Assembly: GCA_018268995.1 (NCBI GenBank)
Contig: JAFDVL010000066.1
Coordinates: forward strand, 1 to 64,000
DNA length: 64,000 nucleotides
Reading direction: 5' to 3'
Source: Acidobacteriota bacterium
Lineage (GTDB): Bacteria; Acidobacteriota; Blastocatellia; RBC074
A program made the translations under genes and the position numbers. Under the pieces are notes generated by a model, which made no database searches, had not been told where the DNA came from, and was given only the letters and a program-made list of their open reading frames with translations. Shown here in pieces: positions 43,308 through 51,979 of this stretch; within the stretch, counting starts at the first letter, position 1, and the number at the start of each line of letters is the position of its first letter.

Positions 43308-44132
43308 ATGACAACCCCGATTTTCGACCGCGCCCAATTTGCCGCGCAATTCATCCAGCATCACATCAACGAACCAATTCAGGTTGCTATCGTGTTAGGT
43401 TCAGGCCTGGGAGCCTTTGCTGAAACACTACGCGACCCAATTGTAATTCCCTACGAAGAAATTCCTGATTTCGCCCGCTCAACGGTTGAAGGGCACGAAG
43501 GAAGATTGGTGTTGGGAAAGCTGGAAAATAAATTGATCGCGGTCATGCAAGGCCGCTTTCATTACTATGAAGGCTATTCCCTTGATGAAGTCACGCTGCC
43601 AATTCGCATGTTTGGGCTTCTTGGTGTCAAGAGTCTGATCCTGACGAATGCAGCAGGCGGCATTAATCCCAACTTCGAGCCAGGATCGTTGATGTTGATT
43701 TCAGATCACATCAATCTGATGTTCAAAAGCCCCTTGCGCGGAAAACACGACGAGCGATTGGGCGCACGCTTTCCCGACATGACAAATGTGTATTCGCGAG
43801 AATACATGCGCATCGCGCAAAAATGTGCGAGTGAACTGGGCTTTCGGCTGGAATCGGGAGTGTATTTGGCACTACAAGGCCCAAATTACGAAACCCCGGC
43901 TGAAATTCGCATGATGCGGGTGTTGGGTGGCGATGCGGTCGGCATGTCAACTGTCCCTGAAGCAATCGTTGCCAAACAAATGGGAATGAATGTTCTTGGC
44001 ATTTCGCTCATCAGCAATGCGGCGGCAGGGGTCAAAGACCAACCGATCAATCATGAAGAAGTGATGCAAACAGGCGCGCAGGTCGCAGATCAATTTATTG
44101 CACTACTGAAAAAAATCATTGCAGAAATTTAA
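43308..44132 (+). CDS. Purine-nucleoside phosphorylase
   Basis: This is a trimeric-type (PNP I) purine nucleoside phosphorylase, which splits inosine or guanosine with phosphate into base and ribose-1-phosphate. Motifs are the phosphate-binding GSGLGAFAE near residue 28, MQGRFHYYEGY near residue 80, LTNAAGGINPNF near residue 110, and the purine-binding FGL.. GVYLALQGPNYETPAE and VGMSTVPEAIVAKQMGM. The length of 274 is normal. AAGGGAAA precedes the ATG at 43308. It starts the salvage group with uridine kinase, cytidine deaminase and Hpt. Confidence 0.94.
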   Translation: MTTPIFDRAQFAAQFIQHHINEPIQVAIVLGSGLGAFAETLRDPIVIPYEEIPDFARSTVEGHEGRLVLGKLENKLIAVMQGRFHYYEGYSLDEVTLPIRMFGLLGVKSLILTNAAGGINPNFEPGSLMLISDHINLMFKSPLRGKHDERLGARFPDMTNVYSREYMRIAQKCASELGFRLESGVYLALQGPNYETPAEIRMMRVLGGDAVGMSTVPEAIVAKQMGMNVLGISLISNAAAGVKDQPINHEEVMQTGAQVADQFIALLKKIIAEI

Positions 44133-44229
44133 CTTCGTCATTTGTCCTTTGTCTTTTGTTCTTGGTTGTCAGACTTCGCTGCTCATGATCCAGAACAATT
44201 AACCAAAGGCTCATGACCAATGATAATGT

Positions 44230-44865
44230 ATGATCATCGGCATTTGTGGTGGGACAGGCTCCGGCAAGACAACAGTGGCGCGGCGAATTCTTGAAAACGT
44301 CAATGAAGAATTCGTCGTCTATTTGCCACAGGACAGCTACTATCGGAATTTGGGTGATATGCCGTTGACCTTACGGCATCACATCAATTTCGATCACCCC
44401 GACGCACTCGACAATGATTTATTCGCCAATCACCTTCGGGCATTGCGTGCAGGCGAAGGGATTGAAATGCCGATTTACGATTACACAACCCATACCCGGA
44501 AGCCAGAAACAAAATCTCTGGCAGCCAAGCCGATTGTGATCGTAGAAGGGATTTTGATTTTCAATGATGCACGACTGCGCGAGGCAATGGACGTTAAAAT
44601 CTTTGTCGAGACCGCTGATGATTTGCGCTTTATTCGTCGCCTGAAACGCGACATTTCCGAACGAGGACGATCCGTTGATTCCGTGATCAATCAATATCTG
44701 GAAACTGTGCGACCAATGCATCAGCAGTTTGTCGAACCGTCAAAACGCTACGCCGATGTGATTATTCCTGAAGGCGGGTATAATGAGGTCGGGATTGATT
44801 TGATTACCGGGAAAATTCGCGCCCAGATTGACATTGAATTAGCGAAGGCCATAGGAGACAAGTGA
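44230..44865 (+). CDS. udk: Uridine kinase
   Basis: Uridine kinase phosphorylates uridine (and cytidine) to the monophosphate in pyrimidine salvage. The Walker A loop GGTGSGKT spans residues 7-14. Other family motifs are YLPQDSYYRNL near residue 34, NFDHPDALDNDL near residue 54, PIYDYTTHTR near residue 80, and IVVEGILIF-like IVIVEGILIFND near residue 100. At 211 residues it is full length. The stop overlaps the GTG start of cytidine deaminase (GTGA), so the two are translationally coupled. Confidence 0.94.
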   Translation: MIIGICGGTGSGKTTVARRILENVNEEFVVYLPQDSYYRNLGDMPLTLRHHINFDHPDALDNDLFANHLRALRAGEGIEMPIYDYTTHTRKPETKSLAAKPIVIVEGILIFNDARLREAMDVKIFVETADDLRFIRRLKRDISERGRSVDSVINQYLETVRPMHQQFVEPSKRYADVIIPEGGYNEVGIDLITGKIRAQIDIELAKAIGDK

Positions 44866-45254
44866 CGCATCAGGAATTAGTTGAGATTGCACGTCAGGCA
44901 CGAGAACATGCGCATGCACCTTATTCAAACTTCAAAGTCGGCGCAGCCTTGGAATGCGCAGATGGACGGGTCATTAGCGGCTGCAACGTGGAAAATTCCA
45001 GCTACGGGCTGAGCATGTGTGCGGAACGAGTTGCGATTTTCAAGGCAATCTCAGAAGGAATCCACGAGTTCAAGCAAATTGCGGTGATTGCTGACACGCG
45101 AACGCCTGTGCGTCCCTGTGGAGCCTGTCGTCAGGTAATATCAGATTTATTTCCCAAAGAGACCGCCGTAATCATGGCGAATCTCCACGGTGATATTGAA
45201 GTCATCCCCATTCAAGCGTTGTTGCCAGCCCCTTTTGATCCAAGTTTTTTCTAG
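44862..45254 (+). CDS. cdd: Cytidine deaminase
   Basis: This homotetramer-type cytidine deaminase converts cytidine to uridine. The zinc ligands C53 (in MCAER), C86 and C89 (in RPCGACRQV) and the catalytic E55 are present, and the substrate motif GCNVENSSYG lies at residues 40-49. The 130-residue length is standard. The start is GTG overlapping the stop of uridine kinase by four bases with AGGAGA upstream. Together with udk and PNP it feeds the nucleotide pool. Strongly supported. Confidence 0.94.
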   Translation: MTHQELVEIARQAREHAHAPYSNFKVGAALECADGRVISGCNVENSSYGLSMCAERVAIFKAISEGIHEFKQIAVIADTRTPVRPCGACRQVISDLFPKETAVIMANLHGDIEVIPIQALLPAPFDPSFF

Positions 45255-45297
45255 CTGGTAGCGACAGTTTTCATTTACCCCCTAATTCTTTGCATGA

Positions 45298-46554
45298 ATG
45301 CTTATGAATAGTAGCCCCTCATCGTTTGTTCGATCCGCGTGCCTCTCTGCCCTCGTGATTGGTGCAAGTTTTGCCCAGACAAATCCTCCAGCGCCCAAAC
45401 CTGCAACTGGTGGTACAGCAACAGCGCAACCAGCGCAGACGCCCAAACCAACTCCGACGCCAGCCACAGCAAGTGATTTACTCACGCAGGGAAAACTCTC
45501 CTACCGCAAAGGCAAGTTCGATCAGGCAGCCAAACAATTCATGGCGGCTTTAAAGCTGGAACCCAATAATGATGAAGCATTAGGATATGCTTCATTAACC
45601 GCCTACCAGCTCGGCAATCATATTCAGGCGCGCGATCTGTTTCAGCAGCGGGCTGATTTGAAAAATCAGAAAAGCTCCGTCCAGGTTTTCTGCAATTACA
45701 TGGTTGCGATGACCTGGTGGCGTGAGGCACACGAAGTGATTGCTAAGTATGGTGAATTGAAGCTACCAAGAACTACATATAGCTTGCCGGAAAAAGAATT
45801 GGCGATGGCAACACAGAGCATTGCTTCCGGGCTAAACAGCCTCAAAAAAGTTTTGGCGACGAAATCCGATTACACGGAGGCGATCAATTTGCAGAACCTG
45901 CTTCATGCCGAAGCCGCACTGATTGCAACAGATGAAGACAAAGCTGAAATCGAACGCAAAGCATCGCTCAGCGCACTCCGGCAGGCCATGAAATTTCAGA
46001 AACCCGTTACGGAGGATTTTGGGGCACCAACGATTCTGGTCGGCGAATTTGCCTTAACGGATGAAGAACAAGAACAGATCAAAGACCCAATGATGACGCT
46101 GGTGGAAGGCGCGCGTCCGTTAACGCGGGCAACTGCCGTTTTACCGATTATCAAGATTGCACCTGCCAAACCCAAAGGCACAGGCGATCAGCCTCCTCCA
46201 ACTGGTGTTGGCCCTGGCGGGAGCGCCGTTTCAGTCGGCCCCGGCCAGGGAGCATTGCGCCCATCTAAAACTGAAATCATGCAATTAAAAGGCGGGAAGG
46301 CGAAGGTCGAAGTGCTGATTTCCCGACTGGGGAAAGTTGTCTTCGCCCGCATTCTTGATGGCCCTGCCGCAACCACTGGCCCGGCTTTGGATGCAGCCAA
46401 AAAGTGGTCTTTCTCGCCACCAAAATTTGAAGGGGCCCCAATTCAGGTCTTGGGCGTGATCACCTTTGATGTTCAATCTGTCGGGAAAGACGCGAAGGGG
46501 AAACCGATTCCGGCGACAAGTCCAACGAGCACAACGAAGAAAAACCCGAATTAG
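45298..46554 (+). CDS. Exported TPR protein with TonB-like C-terminus
   Basis: The protein of about 418 residues begins with a signal peptide (ending near ASFAQ), followed by a Thr/Pro/Ala-rich linker to about residue 58. TPR-like repeats follow: ASDLLTQGKLSYRKGKFDQAAKQFMAALKLEPNNDEALGYAS near residues 60-100 and further helices to about 245. A second Pro/Gly-rich linker precedes a C-terminal domain (GGKAKVEVLISRLGKVVFARILDGPAA...AAKKWSFSPPKFEGAPIQVLGVITFDV) resembling the TonB C-terminal or energy-transducing fold. It is probably a periplasmic scaffold. Start could be 45298 or 45304. Its link to the salvage genes is uncertain. Confidence 0.78.
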   Translation: MLMNSSPSSFVRSACLSALVIGASFAQTNPPAPKPATGGTATAQPAQTPKPTPTPATASDLLTQGKLSYRKGKFDQAAKQFMAALKLEPNNDEALGYASLTAYQLGNHIQARDLFQQRADLKNQKSSVQVFCNYMVAMTWWREAHEVIAKYGELKLPRTTYSLPEKELAMATQSIASGLNSLKKVLATKSDYTEAINLQNLLHAEAALIATDEDKAEIERKASLSALRQAMKFQKPVTEDFGAPTILVGEFALTDEEQEQIKDPMMTLVEGARPLTRATAVLPIIKIAPAKPKGTGDQPPPTGVGPGGSAVSVGPGQGALRPSKTEIMQLKGGKAKVEVLISRLGKVVFARILDGPAATTGPALDAAKKWSFSPPKFEGAPIQVLGVITFDVQSVGKDAKGKPIPATSPTSTTKKNPN

Positions 46555-46572
46555 CGAAAGGTAAATCGGAGA

Positions 46573-47133
46573 TTAGTCTGTATTTTTGACAACTCCAATG
46601 TACGGCAAATTGCGATACCGCTCGTCGAAATCCAATCCATATCCAACCACGAATTTATCGGGAATGTCGAAGCCTTTGTAATCCAACTCAACTGTTACTT
46701 TCCGTCGCTCTGGTTTATTCAGAAGTGCAGCGATTTTAATTGAAGCGACCCCGCGTGCGCGAAATGTATCGAGCAAATAACTCAACGTTAAGCCCGTATC
46801 GAGAATATCTTCAACGAAGATGACATCGTGCCCTTCAATTGGGCCGTCCAGGTCTTTTACGATGCGCACTTCTCCCGTTGAGCGTGTCCCTGAACCATAG
46901 CTGGATACCGCAATAAAATCTATATTCAGCGGCAAATCAATGGCGCGCATCAAATCGGCCATAAACACCATTGCCCCCTTCAGGACACAAATTAATAATG
47001 GGTTTCGACCAGCGTAGTCTTTAGCAATTTCAGCGCCGATTTCGCGAATACGGGCTTGCAAAACATCGGCAGGAATGAGAACTTCAAGGCGCGAATTATT
47101 GAATTCAGATTCTGGCTTTTGGTGATCTATCAT
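46573..47133 (-). CDS. hpt: Hypoxanthine phosphoribosyltransferase
   Basis: This enzyme makes IMP (or GMP) from hypoxanthine (or guanine) and PRPP in purine salvage. The PRPP-binding motif VIFVEDILDTGLTLSYLL lies near residue 102, with the earlier CVLKGAMVFMADLMR and SSYGSGTRSTGEV loops, and the C-terminal VGYGLDFDERYRNLPYIGV. All are intact. The start is uncertain. The ATG at 47133 has no close ribosome site, while AGGAGGG lies about 19 bases upstream; an in-frame TTG at 47166 or a non-standard ATT at 47142 could be used. It is opposite to the other salvage genes. Confidence 0.93.
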   Translation of the reverse strand: MIDHQKPESEFNNSRLEVLIPADVLQARIREIGAEIAKDYAGRNPLLICVLKGAMVFMADLMRAIDLPLNIDFIAVSSYGSGTRSTGEVRIVKDLDGPIEGHDVIFVEDILDTGLTLSYLLDTFRARGVASIKIAALLNKPERRKVTVELDYKGFDIPDKFVVGYGLDFDERYRNLPYIGVVKNTD

Positions 47134-47146
47134 AAAGTTAATTTTT

Positions 47147-47258
47147 GACTTTCCCTCCTGCGTCAATTGTCAGTTGTCCGTGATTGACGAAGAGGTAAGA
47201 GCTATTGATCAAAATGGATGACACACAAATTACAACGGACAACCGACAACTGACAACT
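47147..47258. repeat. GTCAGTTGTC-type inverted repeat
   Basis: GTCAATTGTCAGTTGTCCGT (47162-47181) and ACGGACAACCGACAACTGACAACTGAG (47234-47260) are imperfect inverted copies flanking the hpt-aminotransferase divergence. The shared string is CAGTTGTC. They form a long imperfect hairpin in DNA or RNA and overlap the putative promoter region of both genes. Confidence 0.55.
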
Positions 47259-47268
47259 GAGCAGCTAT

Positions 47269-48447
47269 ATGAATTTTAGATTTCCCTTAATTGAAAAACT
47301 TCCGCCCTATGTTTTTGCGGTGACGAGCCAAATGAAAATGGAAGCGCGGCGGCGCGGTGAAGACATCATTGATTTTGGCATGGGCAATCCAGATTTGCCT
47401 ACGCCTGAACCTATTGTCGAGAAACTGGTAGAAGCAGCACGCAATCCTAAGAACCATCGCTATTCAATGTCGAAAGGCATTCCGAACCTGCGGCTTGAAA
47501 TCTCGAAATGGTACAAACGCCGCTACAATGCAGAGATTGATCCTGAAACGGAAGCGATTGCGACCATCGGTTCAAAAGAAGGCTTGTCACATATGATTCT
47601 CGCGCTGGTCGAGCCGGGAGATCGGGTCATCGTGCCAACACCCAGCTACCCGATCCACCTGTTTGCCGCGACAATTGCCGGTTGTGAGCTGATCAAAATC
47701 AACGTGCTTGAAGGCGCGGATTCTATCCTTGACCAACTTTACAAGCTTGAATATTCTCCGTCACAACAACCGAAAATCCTCGTCCTAAGCTTCCCGCACA
47801 ATCCCACGACGATTTGCGTGACAAAAGAGTTCTTCGAGAAAGTTGTCGCCCTCGCCAAGGATCGTGGCTGGCTGGTGATTCACGATTTGGCGTATGCCGA
47901 TTTGGTTTTTGATGGGTACAAAGCACCAAGTATCTTTGAGGTCGAAGGAGCGAAAGACATTGCCGTCGAAACATTCTCGATGTCCAAGAGCTATTCAATG
48001 GCAGGCTGGCGCGTGGGCTTCGTCTGTGGCAATCAGCAGGTCGTCGCGGCGTTGACCCGCCTGAAAAGCTATCTGGATTATGGAATGTTTCAGCCGATTC
48101 AAATCGCTTCGATCATCGCATTGCGTGACTGCGATGACATCGTGCCTGAAATTACTGCGGTGTATCAAAAACGCCGCGATGTGCTGTGCAAGGGCTTAAA
48201 CTCTGTCGGTTGGGAGATCACACCACCGCTCGGCACCATGTTTGTGTGGGCTAAAATCCCTGAAAAATATCGTCAGATGGGTTCGTTGGAATTTGCGAAA
48301 CAGCTCATCGCAAAGGCGAAGGTCGCTGTTTCACCGGGCATTGGCTTTGGGCAGGAGGGCGATGAATATGTGCGGTTCGCCCTGATCGAAAATGAAGAAC
48401 GCACGCGACAGGCCATTCAGGGAATCAAATCTTTTTTCAATGAATAA
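47269..48447 (+). CDS. Class I/II aminotransferase, AlaC-like
   Basis: This pyridoxal-phosphate aminotransferase resembles AlaC (glutamate-pyruvate transaminase) and related alanine or glutamate enzymes. The 392 residues start MNFRFPLIEKLPPYVF, typical of this group. The PLP lysine is K240 in SMSKSYSMAGWRVGF; IDFGMGNPDLPTP (near residue 34) and HNPTTICVTKEF near residue 177 are substrate and cofactor motifs. The conserved Arg near the end is in EYVRFALIENEER. No signal peptide. It probably makes alanine or 2-oxoglutarate-linked amino acids. Specificity cannot be fixed from sequence alone. Confidence 0.87.
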   Translation: MNFRFPLIEKLPPYVFAVTSQMKMEARRRGEDIIDFGMGNPDLPTPEPIVEKLVEAARNPKNHRYSMSKGIPNLRLEISKWYKRRYNAEIDPETEAIATIGSKEGLSHMILALVEPGDRVIVPTPSYPIHLFAATIAGCELIKINVLEGADSILDQLYKLEYSPSQQPKILVLSFPHNPTTICVTKEFFEKVVALAKDRGWLVIHDLAYADLVFDGYKAPSIFEVEGAKDIAVETFSMSKSYSMAGWRVGFVCGNQQVVAALTRLKSYLDYGMFQPIQIASIIALRDCDDIVPEITAVYQKRRDVLCKGLNSVGWEITPPLGTMFVWAKIPEKYRQMGSLEFAKQLIAKAKVAVSPGIGFGQEGDEYVRFALIENEERTRQAIQGIKSFFNE

Positions 48448-48449
48448 GC

Positions 48450-48527
48450 AGACAAGATAGGTATCCCGCCTGTCTTGAATCCATTGCAGTTTCTTTCAAT
48501 GTCAAAGACAGGCAAATTGCCTGTCTT
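48450..48527. repeat. AAGACAGGCAA palindromic repeat
   Basis: AAGACAGGCAA (48505-48515) and TTGCCTGTCTT (48517-48527) form a perfect 11-base-pair palindrome with one base between, 24 bases before the start codon of the next gene. An imperfect related arm (GCCTGTCTTGA) lies at 48469-48479, preceded by AAGATAGG, so the gap contains at least two overlapping hairpins. Confidence 0.7.
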
Positions 48528-48550
48528 CCCTTTTCTCAGGAGACAACCCA

Positions 48551-49852
48551 ATGAAAGACTCAAAATCCACGACTAAGCAATCTCGTCGCACCCTGCTCAA
48601 AAATGCTGTCGCTGCCACATTCGGTGCAGCAGCGACGACAACCGCGAGTGCTCAAACCAACTCAAAAGCCCACAGCGAAGAAATTGTTGCGCCACGCAAG
48701 CCCGGACAAGGCGTCACGCCGCGAGCAAAAGAAATCGTTAAGATCACCAAGATTGAAACCTTCCTGGTAAAGCCGCGTTGGCTCTTTCTGAAAATGCACA
48801 CCAACGCTGGCGTAGTCGGCCTTGGCGAACCAATTACCGAAGGACGCGCCTTGACCTGTCAGGCAGCCATCAAAGAAATCGAACCCTATTTACTCGGCAA
48901 AGACCCTCGCAACGTCGCGCATCATTGGCAGGCAATTTACCGCCACGCCTTTTATCGCGGTGGCCCGATTTTAACCAGTGCGCTTTCCGGCATTGATCAG
49001 GCGTTATGGGACATCAAAGGCAAATTGCTTGGTGTGCCAGTGTACGAATTGTTGGGTGGCCCGACACGAGATCGAGTTCGTGTTTATGCACACGCGCGCA
49101 CGCCAGAAGACATTAAGACCCGCAAGGCGGAAGGCTTCACAGCGTTCAAATGCGGACCGGCGAAATTAAATGATCGCCCCGCGCATTTTGTCGAAAACAG
49201 GCAATACATTGATTACTGCGTCGAACGCTTCGCCGCACTCAAGCAAATCGTCGGCAAAGATGGTGACCTCGGCATTGATTTTCACGGCGCAATCCCGCAC
49301 GGAACCGCCAAACAACTCATCAAAGCGCTGGAACCATACGATCCATTCTTTTATGAAGAAGTCGTCAACTGTCAGGAAGTGGACGTGATGGCTGACTTGG
49401 CAAAATCCACGCATATTCCGCTGGCAACGGGCGAACGAATCTTTACGAAATGGGGCTTCCGCGAAATTCTCGAAAAGAAAGCGTCCATCATTTTGCAGCC
49501 GGATTTGTGCCACGCAGGCGGCATCACAGAAGTCAAAATCATTGCCGGAATGGCCGAGGCATTTTACGCATCCATTGCCCCACACAACCCATTAGGCCCG
49601 ATTTCACTGGCGGCGGGGCTACAGATCGCCGCTTCGATTCCGAATTTCTTATGCCAGGAGCAAGTGAGTCTGGGCGAGGGCTACATCAAGAACCCATTCA
49701 AAGTGAAAAATGGATATGTTGAATTGCCCACTGCGCCAGGACTGGGAATTGAACTGGATGAAGAATTGATGAAGAAGAACGATATGTACGGTCACGATTG
49801 GCGAAACCAGGAAACCTACGATCCTGATGACGGGAGTGTGGTGGACTGGTAA
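48551..49852 (+). CDS. Tat-exported enolase-superfamily dehydratase
   Basis: This is a mandelate racemase/muconate lactonizing-type enzyme of the galactonate dehydratase-like group. A twin-arginine signal (SRRTLLKNAVAATFGAAATTTASAQ) is clear. Domains are an N-terminal capping region and a C-terminal barrel. Metal-ligand motifs are D (LGIDFHGAIPH near residue 240), E (FFYEEVVN near residue 265) and E (ATGERIFTKWGF near residue 290). A histidine in SIAPHNPLGPIS near residue 340 is the catalytic-acid/base position in this group. Likely dehydrates a sugar acid in the periplasm; the exact substrate is unknown. AGGAGA precedes the ATG. Confidence 0.85.
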   Translation: MKDSKSTTKQSRRTLLKNAVAATFGAAATTTASAQTNSKAHSEEIVAPRKPGQGVTPRAKEIVKITKIETFLVKPRWLFLKMHTNAGVVGLGEPITEGRALTCQAAIKEIEPYLLGKDPRNVAHHWQAIYRHAFYRGGPILTSALSGIDQALWDIKGKLLGVPVYELLGGPTRDRVRVYAHARTPEDIKTRKAEGFTAFKCGPAKLNDRPAHFVENRQYIDYCVERFAALKQIVGKDGDLGIDFHGAIPHGTAKQLIKALEPYDPFFYEEVVNCQEVDVMADLAKSTHIPLATGERIFTKWGFREILEKKASIILQPDLCHAGGITEVKIIAGMAEAFYASIAPHNPLGPISLAAGLQIAASIPNFLCQEQVSLGEGYIKNPFKVKNGYVELPTAPGLGIELDEELMKKNDMYGHDWRNQETYDPDDGSVVDW

Positions 49853-49946
49853 AAACAACAGGACGCGGACTAACGCCAATGAGATTTAACTGAAGCCACA
49901 TCGCTTTACTGAAAATGCGAGCCATCCGCGTCCTATCCCTAATGCT

Positions 49947-50528
49947 ATGAGAAATGTTGCGATTCTGATTTTTGATGAGGTTGAGGTGCTGGATTTTTGC
50001 GGCCCGTTTGAAGTTTTTGCGGTGACGGGTGCGCGCAGCCCAGGCAAGCCATTTCAGGTTTTCACTGTGGCAGAAAACCTGACTCCGATTACGGCACGAA
50101 ATGGTCTGAGTGTGAATCCGAATTTTTCTTTGGCTGATTGTCCGCAGGCTGACATTCTGATCATTCCGGGAGGCTACGGCACACGTCCGCTCTTACAAAA
50201 CCAAGTTGTAATTGATTGGATCAAAGAACAAGCCTCAGGTGCGGAATTAATTATGTCGGTATGTACGGGTGCCCTTCTTCTGGCTAAAGCTGGTCTCTTG
50301 GAAAATTTGTCCGCCACAACCCATTTCAATGCTATGAATGAATTGCGCAAAGTCGCGCCTAATACGCAGATTTGTCCTGACCAACGCATCGTAGACAATG
50401 GCCGCATCTTAACCTCAGCGGGCATCTCGGCAGGTATTGATCTCTCATTTCACGCCGTAGCGCGGCTGCTGGGGCGTGAAGCAGCGCAGGAAACTGCACG
50501 TTGGATGGAATACGATTATTGGAAGTAG
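49947..50528 (+). CDS. DJ-1/PfpI family protein
   Basis: This 193-residue protein of the DJ-1/PfpI (GATase1-like) superfamily resembles the isonitrile hydratase or AraC-N-terminal group. The likely nucleophile cysteine is in MSVCTGALLLAKAGLL near residue 110, and the acid residue is E (FDEVEVLDFCGPFEVF near residue 10). ILTSAGISAGIDLSFHAVARLLG near residues 152-174 matches the family. No signal peptide and no attached DNA-binding domain, so it is a single-domain protein. Reaction unknown. The next gene starts ten bases later, so they probably form an operon. Confidence 0.85.
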   Translation: MRNVAILIFDEVEVLDFCGPFEVFAVTGARSPGKPFQVFTVAENLTPITARNGLSVNPNFSLADCPQADILIIPGGYGTRPLLQNQVVIDWIKEQASGAELIMSVCTGALLLAKAGLLENLSATTHFNAMNELRKVAPNTQICPDQRIVDNGRILTSAGISAGIDLSFHAVARLLGREAAQETARWMEYDYWK

Positions 50529-50537
50529 TCACAAAGT

Positions 50538-51284
50538 ATGAGCAATTCACTTGATCGCAACACGATCCGCGAACTTGTCCGCGAAGCTATCGAAAAACAA
50601 CATCAGACCGATGCCATACCACCTTCTCCTGAGAAAGCAGAACAACTTCAGGTACAGACGGTTGACGAGTCGCTCAAGGAAGTGATCACTGAAACAGAAA
50701 TTCGAGCGGTTCCAAGTGGAGGCCGTTTGTTGCTCCGCGAAGGAGCAATCATCACCCCGTCTGCGCAGGACTTAATTCGCGAAAACCAAATCACCGTCCA
50801 CTATCGCAAGAGTAGTCAACGAATCGGCAAACAACGAATTGTTGCCGTCGGCTCAGATCACGGCGGCTTTGAGATGAAAGAACAATTGAAAGCACTGTTG
50901 GTAAATTTAGGCTATCAACACCGTGACTTCGGAACACTCTCAGCTGAGGCGGTTGATTACCCGGATTTCGCGCATGCCGTTGCACGTGCGGTCGCAGAGA
51001 ATGTTTGTGATTTAGGAATTATTTTAGACGGGGCAGGTATTGGTTCGTGCATGACCGCTAACAAAGTTCCTGGCATTCGCGCTGCAATGTGCTACGACGA
51101 AGCAACTGCCAAAAATTCACGTGAACATAACTATGCAAATGTTCTCACTCTCGGCGCGAAGATGATTTCAAAAGAAAAGATGAACGAAATCGTGAAAGCC
51201 TGGCTGGCCACGGATGAAGGTGAAACAAGACACGGTAAACGCGTCGCGAAAATCATGGCGATTGAAAAACAATATCTCCGGTAA
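50538..51284 (+). CDS. RpiB/LacAB-like isomerase with N-terminal extension
   Basis: The C-terminal part (from about residue 100) is a ribose-5-phosphate isomerase B/LacAB-fold protein: GSDHGG at 105-110, REHNYANVLTLGA at 195-207, and the VPGIRAAMCYD motif. But the active-site loop reads LDGAGIGSC (163-171). Where E. coli RpiB has catalytic Cys and Thr, this has Asp164 and Ala166, so it may work on another sugar phosphate or by another mechanism. The N-terminal 95 residues carry a region VPSGGRLLLREGAIITPSAQ (58-77), a motif seen in proteins of sugar microcompartment loci and their relatives; no shell genes lie here. It follows the DJ-1 gene by ten bases. Confidence 0.8.
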   Translation: MSNSLDRNTIRELVREAIEKQHQTDAIPPSPEKAEQLQVQTVDESLKEVITETEIRAVPSGGRLLLREGAIITPSAQDLIRENQITVHYRKSSQRIGKQRIVAVGSDHGGFEMKEQLKALLVNLGYQHRDFGTLSAEAVDYPDFAHAVARAVAENVCDLGIILDGAGIGSCMTANKVPGIRAAMCYDEATAKNSREHNYANVLTLGAKMISKEKMNEIVKAWLATDEGETRHGKRVAKIMAIEKQYLR

Positions 51285-51979
51285 TTGGAATCTACCTGAG
51301 CTTAGAAATTGCTATTTTTATAACCAGGATTAAGAATTGGCTGCGGAAAAAAATAGTAGGAGCCGCCAAGAACGCCCCGTTATTCTCTGACGACTCCTAC
51401 TATTTGTGTTGCTTTCAATTTGACTACTACCGCGAAAGCAAGGTCATTATACATTCAACATTGTTTAGCGCAAGTAAAAAATGTTCAAATTGACAACTTT
51501 ATGTTAAAAGCAACTATTTCCAGTCAGTTAGCGTGAAAACATTTTTCATATTTTGTCACTCATTTAAGAAAGCTTGACGAAATTTGGAATAATACGATCA
51601 AAAATCGTCAGAAAATGAAATTAAGGCTTTAATGTTTCCCTTGATTGCTACCTTCCTGCTTTGATTGCGTTAAGAAACATCCTGGTAAACGCTTTTAGGA
51701 AAATATCCGCGTAACAATTCGCATTTTTCCGCAGCAAGATTTTCGCCGCCTTTCCTCCTCGTAAAAATCCGCCTACCGCTGAGTGTTTTCCCCCATTTCA
51801 CCTCAAAAAATCTCGGAATGCAGGGATTTAGCAAGCCCATCCGCACCTAAAACACTTGGCACAGTGTCTGCAACATAGGCAAACCGAAGCGGTTCCGATT
51901 CCTGGCTAGCGTTATTTTGCCTTTCTTTTCCCTCGGAATTCTCGCAACCGGAATTTATTGATAACGAATCAGGGCGCAA
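51285..51979. other. Long AT-rich intergenic region before PFOR
   Basis: These 695 bases hold no frame with coding features. AAATAGTAGGAG (51351-51362) pairs perfectly with CTCCTACTATTT (51394-51405), a 12-base-pair stem with a 31-base loop. A TTGACA lies at 51490-51495, with a weak ACTATT 17 bases after it (51513-51518). The stretch from about 51420 is AT-rich, unlike the coding background, and ends 60 bases before the PFOR start. It may contain a leader RNA or regulatory region for PFOR, but this is not shown. Confidence 0.55.
51351..51405. repeat. 12-bp perfect-stem hairpin
   Basis: AAATAGTAGGAG (51351-51362) pairs with CTCCTACTATTT (51394-51405). Loop of 31 bases. No T-run follows. It is about 65 bases after the RpiB-like stop and may be a transcript 3-prime end. 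Confidence 0.6.

Noticed and set aside
50538..51284. Bacterial microcompartment locus
   Set aside because: Only the RpiB-like N-terminal motif hints at it; no shell (BMC) or signature enzyme genes are in the window.
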